From assembly GCA_030151985.1 (NCBI GenBank), contig JASLDZ010000238.1, forward strand, positions 1-8,515: a stretch of DNA of 8,515 nucleotides, written 5' to 3'. Both the position numbers and the translations under genes were made by a program. The stretch is from Caulobacteraceae bacterium. Lineage in GTDB: Bacteria; Pseudomonadota; Alphaproteobacteria; Caulobacterales; Caulobacteraceae. Shown piece after piece: positions 1-5,157 of the stretch. The notes under the pieces were generated by a model. It saw only the letters and a list, made by a program, of their open reading frames with translations. It searched no databases and was not told the DNA's origin. The first letter of the stretch is position 1. Every line of letters starts with the position of its first letter.

Positions 1-114
1 GGGGTCGAGCCCGAGCGCCTGTCCGCCGCCGGCTACGGCTCCGACGTGCTGGTGGCGCCCGACGCCCCCACCGACGAGCGCAACCGCCGGGTGGAGATCC
101 ACCGGCTGGACTGA
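1..114 (+). CDS. OmpA-family C-terminal domain, 3' fragment
   Basis: The window opens inside this gene; 37 codons remain before a TGA stop. The visible tail reads as the end of an OmpA-like peptidoglycan-binding domain. It has a segment of the type RLSAAGYGSDVLVA, followed by the family's closing helix/strand with N-R-R-V-E-I at fragment residues 28-33. In this family the Arg in that motif helps hold the diaminopimelate of peptidoglycan. The full protein would be expected in the outer membrane or periplasm, anchoring the envelope to the cell wall. Only the last few dozen residues are seen, so I cannot say whether it is a beta-barrel porin, a Pal-like lipoprotein or a larger OmpA-domain protein. 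The next gene starts 18 bp downstream, close enough for read-through transcription. Confidence 0.75.
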   Translation, partial: GVEPERLSAAGYGSDVLVAPDAPTDERNRRVEIHRLD

Positions 115-132
115 CGCTCGGGAGAAGTCGCC

Positions 133-681
133 ATGAGGCGTGAACGTTACGCTTGGCTCCGGGACCGGCTGAAGACGCTTTCCGGCGGCCTTCACAGTGA
201 TGACGGCGCGGAAGTCCTCGCCGATCTCGTGCAGTCATGGGGAGACACCTATAGACGCTTCCGCCCAACGGCGCGCATTTTCGAGGTGCCGCTTGAGGGT
301 TTTAACTACCTCTTCGACGTAGCGGAGGAACGCAACATCGCGGCGTTTGGCTTCATGCGCGGCAAAAACACAAGCAAGCGCGACAGCCCCCGCCAGCGAA
401 AATACCCCAAGGCCGAGCCGCGCGCCTTCCACCGCGGTCATATGATTCCCCATAGCGGTCATGGGGGTAACGACATCAACCTCTTCATTCAACGCGGAGA
501 AATCAACAACGGACCTTTTCACCGTTTGGAAAACCTCGCGGTATCGACCCCTAACTCATTCTACTTCGTGCATCTGATCTATTCGCCCCATTCTCAAAGC
601 TCACGACCAAGCGAAGTCGAGCAGGGTTTGATTCTCGCGGGACCGCCCGCGACGCTTGACGAGGCCTGTTTTCCAAACTGA
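133..681 (+). CDS. Putative DNA/RNA non-specific endonuclease (His-Me finger)
   Basis: A 182-residue protein whose second half carries the pattern of the Serratia/NucA-type non-specific nucleases. R101-G102-H103 matches the DRGH signature, with His103 as candidate general base. After it come G111-G112-N113-D114-I115-N116 with Asn116 as candidate metal ligand, Q120, N125/N126-G127, and E133 on the following helix. A conserved-looking FYFV-L-IY strand (about 143-150) and S-RPSEVEQG (157-165) follow, a layout I associate with compact bacterial nuclease domains. The first Asp of DRGH is His100 here. There is no signal peptide or membrane segment; residues 1-45 look helical. The ATG has a GGAGAA ribosome site at 121-126. 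GC is about 58% over 121-660, far below the neighbours, with many codons the rest of the window avoids, which suggests recent acquisition. No immunity or inhibitor gene is adjacent. It could be a defence nuclease, an orphan toxin domain or a decaying remnant; the nuclease fold is the confident part. Confidence 0.65.
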   Translation: MRRERYAWLRDRLKTLSGGLHSDDGAEVLADLVQSWGDTYRRFRPTARIFEVPLEGFNYLFDVAEERNIAAFGFMRGKNTSKRDSPRQRKYPKAEPRAFHRGHMIPHSGHGGNDINLFIQRGEINNGPFHRLENLAVSTPNSFYFVHLIYSPHSQSSRPSEVEQGLILAGPPATLDEACFPN

Positions 682-703
682 GGGCGCAATGCAGACGCGA
701 GAA

Positions 704-731
704 GGGGCGGCCGCGTCGCCGCGACCGCCCC
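704..731. terminator. Hairpin between convergent genes
   Basis: GGGGCGG (704-710) pairs with CCGCCCC (725-731). After one C/A mismatch, CGCG (712-715) pairs with CGCG (720-723) around a TCGC loop. This gives 11 base pairs with one mismatch. It sits between the ends of the nuclease gene (plus) and the Hsp20 gene (minus), where a bidirectional terminator is expected. No real T-run follows on either strand; the minus strand has only TTCTC. Termination is inferred from position and stem strength. Confidence 0.45.
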
Positions 732-757
732 CCGTTCGTCAGCCTGCCAGGCGGCGC

Positions 758-1222
758 TTAGGCGGCCTGGGCGTCGCCTTCGATGCGCGCCGGTTGGGCG
801 GCGGTCGAGACGGCGATGCGGCGGGGCTTCAGCGCCTCGGGCAGTTCGCGGCGCAGCGAGATCGAGAGCAGCCCGTCGTTCAGGGCCGCGTCGGTCACCA
901 CCACGTAGTCGGCGAGCTGGAAGCGGCGCTCGAAGTCGCGCTCGGCGAGGCCGCGGTGCAGGTACACGCGCTGGGCGTCGTCGTTGGCGGTCTTGCGGCC
1001 CTGCACGGTGAGGAGGTTCTCCTTCACCTCGAGGTTCAGTTCGTCGGCCTTGAAGCCGGCGACCGCGATCTCGATGCGGTAGGCGTTCTCGCCCACGGTC
1101 TCGATGTTGTAGGGCGGGTAGCCGGACGGCCCTTCCAGCTTGGAGGCCTGGTCGAGCAGGTTCGCCAGCCGGTCGAAGCCGACGACGGAACGGTAGAGCG
1201 GCGTGAAGTCGATCGTACGCAT
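758..1222 (-). CDS. Small heat-shock protein, Hsp20/IbpA type
   Basis: A 154-residue cytoplasmic holdase chaperone of the alpha-crystallin family, which binds unfolding proteins and passes them to DnaK/ClpB. The short N-terminal arm has the F-D-R-L motif (16-19). The alpha-crystallin domain spans roughly 36-125, opening with YPPYNIE (35-41) and containing LTVQGRK (71-77) and the diagnostic Y-L-H-R-G-L-A-E-R-x-F-E-R-x-F-x-LAD block (87-105). The C-terminal tail has an I-A-V (136-138) I-x-I/V motif used for oligomer assembly. The length is normal for class A IbpA-like proteins. The ATG is preceded by AGGAGG at 1236-1231 with an 8-nt gap. That site is buried in a predicted hairpin (see the ROSE-like element), so translation is probably temperature controlled. 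It is monocistronic and convergent with the nuclease gene. Confidence 0.95.
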   Translation of the reverse strand: MRTIDFTPLYRSVVGFDRLANLLDQASKLEGPSGYPPYNIETVGENAYRIEIAVAGFKADELNLEVKENLLTVQGRKTANDDAQRVYLHRGLAERDFERRFQLADYVVVTDAALNDGLLSISLRRELPEALKPRRIAVSTAAQPARIEGDAQAA

Positions 1223-1230
1223 GGAAGCAT

Positions 1231-1248
1231 CCTCCTAGATCAGCAAGG
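1231..1248 (-). promoter_or_regulatory. ROSE-like RNA thermometer hairpin over the Hsp20 ribosome site
   Basis: Read on the minus strand, CCUUGCU (1248-1242), a 5-nt loop GAUCU, then AGGAGG (1236-1231). CCUU and CU pair with AGGAGG (one U-G pair), leaving a single bulged G. The UUGCU strand opposite the Shine-Dalgarno sequence with a bulged G is the hallmark of the 3' hairpin of ROSE elements, known upstream of alphaproteobacterial small heat-shock genes. The hairpin would hide the ribosome site at normal temperature and open on heating. The rest of the roughly 130-nt leader (to about 1360) can form further stems, for example GCCGA/TCGGC, as ROSE leaders do, but I did not fold it. Confidence 0.7.
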
Positions 1249-1367
1249 TTGCGACACGGACCGGCCTGCGAGGAGCCGACCCGCTATGGGGAGAGCCTTC
1301 GGCGACCCTGACGGCGTCGTCTGCGGCCCTGTGGAAGCCCGGCGAACCAGCGCCTCCACGAGCGAGG

Positions 1368-1395
1368 AGGTAGGCGCCCGAAAAACGGCTTCAAG
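1368..1395 (-). promoter_or_regulatory. Candidate RpoH (sigma-32) promoter for Hsp20
   Basis: On the minus strand CTTGAAG (1395-1389) matches the sigma-32 -35 consensus CTTGAAA in 6 of 7 positions. After a 13-nt spacer, GCCTACCT (1375-1368) is a partial match to the -10 consensus CCCCATNT. An A-tract about 15 nt upstream of the -35 could act as an UP element. Transcription would begin near 1361, giving a leader of about 139 nt that includes the thermometer hairpin. The -10 match is weak. I saw no convincing promoter for the divergent methyltransferase gene in 1223-1498. Confidence 0.4.
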
Positions 1396-1498
1396 CCCGG
1401 TCCAAACGCTTTTTTGAGAGCGCCGCGCGCCGCTTGGCCGCCTTGCCTTTCGATGCCGAGGCGGCATGGTCGCCGCTTCGCTCCCGAGGAGTCGCCGC

Positions 1499-2368
1499 AT
1501 GCGGTCCGCAACCCCCATCCCGGTCGCCCTGACCGCCCTGGCGCTGGCGCTGGCCTCCGCGGCCGGGGCGCAGGCCTTCAGGCCGGGGCCGAAGATCGGG
1601 CCGCCTCGTCCCGGCGACCTCGCCGCGCCGGCCTCCGACCCGCTGGCCGCGGTGATCGCCTCGCCCCAGCGCCCGGCGGTGGACGTGGTGCGCGACGTCT
1701 TCCGCCATCCCGAGGCGTCGCTGCGGTTCTGGGGCCTCAAGCCCGGCATGACGGTCGTCGACCTCGATCCCGGCGGCGGCTACTGGACCGAGATCCTCGT
1801 GCCCTACCTGAAGGCGACCGGCGGCCGCTACATCGCCGCGGAGTCGCCGCGCGAGCGCAACGGCTTCATGGCCAAGCACGCCGACAAGGCCCGCTACGGC
1901 GACATCGGCTATATCGTGTTCGACAAGGGGGCGGCGCCGATCGGTCCGCCGCGCTCGGTGGACCTCGTGCTCAGCGCGCGCGAGATTCACAACTGGATGG
2001 CCGACGGCTACACCGACAAGGCGATGGCGCAGGTCGCCGCCGTGCTCAAGCCGGGCGGGATCTTCGCCGTCGAGGACCACCGCGCCGACGGGTCGAAGGT
2101 GAAGGCGGACGGCTCCCAGGGCTACGTCCGCACCGCCGACGTCGTGGCCGCCGCGCAGCGCGCCGGGCTGAGGCTGGAAGCGGCGTCCGAGATCAACGCC
2201 AACCCGCGCGACACCAAGGACTATCCGTTCGGCGTCTGGACGCTGCCGCCCTCGCGGCAGAGCTCGGCCGACGGCAAGTCGCCCCCGCCGCCCGGTTTCG
2301 ACCGCGCCAGGTACGACGCCATCGGCGAGAGCGACCGCATGACGCTGCGGTTCAGGAAGCCCGGATGA
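1499..2368 (+). CDS. Exported class I SAM-dependent methyltransferase-fold protein
   Basis: A 289-residue protein resembling the COG4798 predicted methyltransferases. Residues 1-26 form a textbook signal peptide: MRSATP, a hydrophobic ALTALALALASAAG core and an A-Q-A cleavage site before F27. The Rossmann methyltransferase domain runs about 60-250. Motif I is V-V-D-L-D-P-G-G-G-Y-W-T-E (86-98), where Asp90 takes the usual first Gly position of D-x-G-x-G. Later landmarks are R-E-I-H-N-W (161-166), L-K-P-G-G-I-F-A-V-E-D-H (183-194) and the C-terminal D-R-M-T-L-R-F-R-K-P (279-288). I chose ATG 1499 because GAGGAG at 1486-1491 lies 7 nt upstream and the signal peptide then starts properly; ATG 1466 would add 11 residues without a ribosome site. 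The stop overlaps the next start (ATGA). The substrate is unknown, and a periplasmic location for a SAM enzyme is puzzling. Confidence 0.85.
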   Translation: MRSATPIPVALTALALALASAAGAQAFRPGPKIGPPRPGDLAAPASDPLAAVIASPQRPAVDVVRDVFRHPEASLRFWGLKPGMTVVDLDPGGGYWTEILVPYLKATGGRYIAAESPRERNGFMAKHADKARYGDIGYIVFDKGAAPIGPPRSVDLVLSAREIHNWMADGYTDKAMAQVAAVLKPGGIFAVEDHRADGSKVKADGSQGYVRTADVVAAAQRAGLRLEAASEINANPRDTKDYPFGVWTLPPSRQSSADGKSPPPPGFDRARYDAIGESDRMTLRFRKPG

Positions 2369-3024
2369 GCGCCCGCCACCTCGCGGTCGGCCTCGCCGCG
2401 CTCCTGGCCGCCGGCGCGGCGTCGGCGGACACGGCGCTGCGCGTCACGACCAAGCCCGCCGCCCAGGCCTTCGCCTTCCTGCGCGACTACTACAAGCTGG
2501 CCCCCGCCGAGCGCACGCACTTCGCGCTCGCCTATCGGCTGCAGGAGAAGGGCAAGACCACGCCCGCCCGCGTCACCCTCGTCGACGGGGGGGCGGAGAC
2601 GCCGCTGCCCACCTCGCCCGACGGCTGGTTCACGCGCCTGCCCTCGGCCGCGGCCCTGACGCGGGGCGCGCAGGTGCGGGCGGAGGTGCCGGCGGACTCC
2701 CGGCCCGGCATGGCGATGATCCCCGAGGCGGTGCTGGCCTCGGGGCCTGAGGTGGGCGCCGCCGACCTCCAGGCCGCCGCCGCCCAGGTCGCCGCCGCCA
2801 CCAGGCGCGTGGCGGGTCCCCTCAGCGTGCTGACGCCCAAGTTCAACCGGGTGCTGTTCTCGGGCGCGGAAGGGGCCGAGGCGGTGGACGGGCAGGGCAG
2901 GTCGACGCCGCTGCCCCTGTGGCGGGGCACGCCGGTGCTGGACCTCACCAAGGCCGAGGGCGTGCGCTCCGTCCGCTTCGCGCGGGCGCCCTATCACGCG
3001 CTGCTCGCCCCGCCAGCCAACTGA
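2365..3024 (+). CDS. Secreted protein of unknown function
   Basis: A 219-residue protein that I do not recognise as a named family. It begins with a clear Sec signal peptide (MSARH, a hydrophobic stretch 7-18, cleavage at A-S-A before D22). The mature part has an aromatic-rich segment, A-F-A-F-L-R-D-Y-Y-K-L-A-P (35-47). Beta-rich stretches follow (about 51-110), then an Ala-rich helix (131-149) and a C-terminal region with L-W-R-G-T-P-V-L-D-L (185-194). It has no lipobox, no Cys and no transmembrane segment after the signal peptide, so a soluble periplasmic protein is expected. The ATG overlaps the methyltransferase stop by 4 nt, with AGGAAG at 2354-2359, so the two are translationally coupled and probably act together. 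An in-frame upstream extension to about 1414 is only an antiphase shadow of the methyltransferase. Confidence 0.8.
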   Translation: MSARHLAVGLAALLAAGAASADTALRVTTKPAAQAFAFLRDYYKLAPAERTHFALAYRLQEKGKTTPARVTLVDGGAETPLPTSPDGWFTRLPSAAALTRGAQVRAEVPADSRPGMAMIPEAVLASGPEVGAADLQAAAAQVAAATRRVAGPLSVLTPKFNRVLFSGAEGAEAVDGQGRSTPLPLWRGTPVLDLTKAEGVRSVRFARAPYHALLAPPAN

Positions 3025-3040
3025 ACGGCGATCACCGGGT

Positions 3041-3058
3041 CCGCGGCTGACGCTGCGG
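3041..3058 (+). terminator. Hairpin after the secreted-protein gene
   Basis: CCGCGGC (3041-3047) pairs with GCTGCGG (3052-3058), 7 bp including one G-U pair, around a TGAC loop. It begins 16 nt after the stop codon of the secreted protein. No T-run follows, so termination is only inferred from its place between two transcription units. Confidence 0.35.
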
Positions 3059-3063
3059 GAGGC

Positions 3064-3091
3064 TTGAACCGGGCGGCGGGGCCTGTCTAAT
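3064..3091 (+). promoter_or_regulatory. Candidate housekeeping promoter for the SCP2 gene
   Basis: TTGAAC (3064-3069) and TCTAAT (3086-3091) are separated by 16 bp. They match the TTGAC(A/G) -35 and TATAAT-like -10 in 4 and 5 of 6 positions. Transcription would start near 3098, leaving a leader of about 47 nt before the SCP2 ATG. It lies just downstream of the 3041-3058 hairpin, as expected for a new transcription unit. Confidence 0.4.
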
Positions 3092-3144
3092 GCCGCGCCT
3101 CAGCCCGACGTCCGATCGGGCCGGAAACCGGATGGGAGCCGACC

Positions 3145-3447
3145 ATGGCCACGCTCGAAGAGATCACCGACCGCTTCAAGACCGCCGTGGGCTCCGACTC
3201 CGGCCTCGGCAAGTCCGTCAAGTTCGACCTGAAGGGCGACGGCTTCATCCACATCGACGGCGGCAGCGTCACCAACGAGGACAAGCCCGCCGACTGCACC
3301 ATCATCGTGTCCAAGGAAGATTTCGAGAAGATGGGCGACGGCACGCTCGATCCGACCATGGCCTTCATGCAGGGCAAGCTGAAGATCAACGGCGACATGA
3401 GCGTCGCCATGAAGCTGCAGCCGCTGCTCGCCAAGGCGCGCGGCTGA
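3145..3447 (+). CDS. SCP2 sterol-binding domain protein
   Basis: A stand-alone SCP2 domain of 100 residues, the usual length for this family. SCP2 folds enclose a hydrophobic tunnel that carries fatty acids, acyl-CoA or other lipids in the cytoplasm. Recognisable parts are F-D-L-K-G-D-G-F-I-H-I-D (27-38), the A-D-C-T-I-I-V-S-K-E-D-F strand/helix (49-60) and the very typical G-T-L-D-P-T-M-A-F-M-Q-G-K-L-K-I-N-G-D (66-84), ending in the M-x-L-x-P-L-L helix. The ATG has GGGAG at 3134-3138. The stop TGA overlaps the apparent CTG start of the hydrolase. The ligand cannot be told from the sequence. Confidence 0.93.
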   Translation: MATLEEITDRFKTAVGSDSGLGKSVKFDLKGDGFIHIDGGSVTNEDKPADCTIIVSKEDFEKMGDGTLDPTMAFMQGKLKINGDMSVAMKLQPLLAKARG

Positions 3448-4427
3448 CCCGCGCCCCGGGCAGCGCCCCGCCCTCGCCGGAGGGCGACCCGCCGCTCGTC
3501 GCCATCCCCGAAGCGCCGGTCCCCCAGGGGGCGGTGACGCAGTGGGTGGCGGCGGGGCGGGCGCGGCTGCGGGTCGCGCTGTTCCCGGCCTCCGGCGCGG
3601 TGCGGGGCTCGGTGGTGCTGAGCCCCGGCCGCACCGAGCCGATCGAGAAGTATTTCGAGGTGGTGGAGGAGCTGCGCGGCCGGGGCTTCACCGTGCTGGT
3701 GCACGATTGGTTCGGCCAGGGCCTCTCCACCCGCCCGCTGCGCGATCCCCTGCGCGGGCATGCGCTGAGCTGGCGACGGTTCCTGCAGGACTTCCGGGCG
3801 GTGCTCGACGCGTTCGAGCGGCGCCTGCCCCGGCCCTGGATCGCGATGGGGCACTCCATGGGCGGCGGCCTGACCGCGCTGGCGCTGGCGGAGGGCGAGC
3901 GCCGTTTCGCCGGGGCCGTGCTCTCGGCGCCGATGACGGGAGTGCTGACCGGCGAGCGCCGCCCGGCCGAGCTGCGGCTCGTCTCCAAGCTGATGCGGCT
4001 GGCGGGCCGGGGAGGGGAGCTGCCGCTGCCGCCCGTCGATCCCCTGCACGAGACCTTCGACACCACCGTCCTGACCCACGACCGCGCCCGCTGGGAGCGG
4101 ACCCGCGCGCAGGTGGTCGCCTGTCCCGACCTCGTGCTCGGCGGCCCGACCTGGTCGTGGCTGTCCTGCGCGCTGGAGCTGTCGGCGCGTCTGAAGCGGC
4201 CAGGCTCGGCCGAGGGCGTGCCGATCCCCGTGGCCGTCGTCGTCGCGGGCGAGGAGAAGCTCGTGGACAACGCCGATTCGCGGGCGCTGGCCGGCCGCCT
4301 TCCGCGCGGGCGGCTGGTGGAGGTCCCGGGCGCCTACCACGAGCTCCTGATGGAGACCGACACGCTCCGCGCGCCGTTCTGGGCCGCCTTCGACGCGGTG
4401 GCCGACGAGGCGGCGCCGCGCCGCTGA
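3444..4427 (+). CDS. Alpha/beta hydrolase, lysophospholipase/monoacylglycerol lipase-like
   Basis: A serine hydrolase of the Hydrolase_4/PldB type (327 residues if started at CTG 3444), probably cytoplasmic and acting on lysophospholipids or monoacylglycerols. The nucleophile elbow is G-H-S-M-G-G with Ser138. The oxyanion/cap region begins after L-V-H-D-W-F-G-Q-G-L-S (85-95). The catalytic His is His299 in G-A-Y-H-E-L-L-M-E-T-D. In the acid segment A-G-E-E-K-L-V-D-N (269-277) a Glu (270 or 271) occupies the usual Asp position, with Asp275 nearby. Start choice: 3447-3533 has no in-frame ATG, GTG or TTG yet shows near-total G/C third positions and a family-like P-L-V-A-I-P-E-A-P-V-P. A CTG start overlapping the SCP2 stop (CTGA), with AAGG 7 nt upstream, therefore seems likely. 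The conventional alternative is GTG 3534 (297 residues). Pairing with SCP2 suggests lipid metabolism. Confidence 0.85.
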   Translation: MTRAPGSAPPSPEGDPPLVAIPEAPVPQGAVTQWVAAGRARLRVALFPASGAVRGSVVLSPGRTEPIEKYFEVVEELRGRGFTVLVHDWFGQGLSTRPLRDPLRGHALSWRRFLQDFRAVLDAFERRLPRPWIAMGHSMGGGLTALALAEGERRFAGAVLSAPMTGVLTGERRPAELRLVSKLMRLAGRGGELPLPPVDPLHETFDTTVLTHDRARWERTRAQVVACPDLVLGGPTWSWLSCALELSARLKRPGSAEGVPIPVAVVVAGEEKLVDNADSRALAGRLPRGRLVEVPGAYHELLMETDTLRAPFWAAFDAVADEAAPRR

Positions 4428-4433
4428 GGAGGA

Positions 4434-5060
4434 TCAGCCGCGCCGGGCCGCCTTGGCGACGTAGAGGGCGGCGTCGGCCTCCGCCAGCGTCTGAGCCGCG
4501 TCGCGGCCCGGCTCCAGCGCGCGCACGCCGTAGGACACCGACAGCGCCAGCGAGCGCCCCGCATGCACCAAGGGCTCGGCCGCGACCGCCGCCGCCAGCG
4601 ACGCCGCCTTCGCCCGCGCGTCGTCCAGCGGAGCGCGCGCCAGCAGCACCGCGAACTCGTCGCCGCCCAGCCGACCCACCACGTCGCTTTCCCGCACGCC
4701 GTCCGCCAGCGCGGCGGTGACCTGCTGGATCGCCGCGTCGCCCGCCGCGTGGCCGTGCGCGTCATTGATCGCCTTCAGCCCGTCGAGGTCGAAGTAGATC
4801 ACCGCCGCCTCGCCGCCGTAGCGGGCCTGAAACGCCAGCGCGCGGCTGAGCTCCCGCACGAAGGCGCGCCGGTTCAGGGCGGGGGTGAGGGGGTCGCGGT
4901 CGGCGATCAGCTCCACCTCGGCCAGCCGGCGGGTCAGCCGCGCCACCTCCGCCCGCAGGAAGGCCAGCTCCTCCTCCGCGGTGGCGAACGCGGCGGGCCG
5001 GGGGAAGGCGACGACGCCCGCGGCAGGGTCCGAGGACGGGGCCTTGGGAGAGTCGGACAT
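4434..5060 (-). CDS. Soluble diguanylate cyclase (GGDEF) with N-terminal coiled coil
   Basis: A 208-residue cytoplasmic enzyme expected to make cyclic di-GMP from two GTP. A short disordered N-terminus precedes a coiled coil (about 27-52, A-E-E-E-L-A-F-L-R-A-E-V-A-R-L), probably the dimerising part. The GGDEF domain then starts at D-R-D-P-L-T (54-59). Active-site landmarks are intact: N-R-R-A-F (63-67), Y-F-D-L-D-G-L-K-A-I-N-D (89-100), G-H (103-104) and G-G-D-E-F (132-136). An inhibitory I-site R-E-S-D (123-126) sits exactly five residues before GGDEF, implying product feedback. The end A-D-A-A-L-Y-V-A-K is standard. ATG 5060 has no good ribosome site. A longer in-frame reading upstream would only run antisense through purE and is not real. 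The stop lies 6 bp from the stop of the convergent hydrolase; the start faces purE across 97 bp. Confidence 0.92.
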   Translation of the reverse strand: MSDSPKAPSSDPAAGVVAFPRPAAFATAEEELAFLRAEVARLTRRLAEVELIADRDPLTPALNRRAFVRELSRALAFQARYGGEAAVIYFDLDGLKAINDAHGHAAGDAAIQQVTAALADGVRESDVVGRLGGDEFAVLLARAPLDDARAKAASLAAAVAAEPLVHAGRSLALSVSYGVRALEPGRDAAQTLAEADAALYVAKAARRG

Positions 5061-5084
5061 GACGGCGGCGATGCTTACGCCCGT

Positions 5085-5114
5085 TTGTTGTGCGCGCAAC
5101 GGCGCGTCTCTATG
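5085..5114 (+). promoter_or_regulatory. Possible purE promoter with overlapping dyad
   Basis: TTGTTG (5085-5090), 18 bp, then TCTATG (5109-5114) is a weak housekeeping-type promoter upstream of the purE GTG. GTTG...CAAC arms (5087-5090 and 5097-5100) form a small dyad over the -35/spacer. Both signals are weak. The 97-bp gap must hold start signals for both purE and the divergent GGDEF gene. Confidence 0.25.
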
Positions 5115-5157
5115 GTGCGGCGCTTCGTCGAGCCCGCTTCGGAGCTGAGAGCCAGAC

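Noticed and set aside
1381..1416. A5...T6 arms (AAAAACG / CGCTTTTTT) as a plus-strand terminator
   Set aside because: No plus-strand gene ends there, the stem is A-T rich with a bulge, and the region overlaps the likely Hsp20 promoter.
656..1417. Plus-strand 253-residue frame opposite the Hsp20 gene
   Set aside because: It is antisense to a clear Hsp20 gene, with shadow-type composition and no ribosome site or motif.
1489..1493. GAGTC (CcrM-type GANTC) inside the methyltransferase ribosome-site region, and another at 5049-5053 near the GGDEF start
   Set aside because: GANTC sites occur at many places in the window, including within genes; two near starts are not evidence of cell-cycle control.
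1414..2364. Plus-strand open frame that would fuse about 317 residues in front of the secreted protein
   Set aside because: It is an out-of-phase reading of the methyltransferase gene, rich in Arg/Gly. The true start at 2365 has a signal peptide and a ribosome site.
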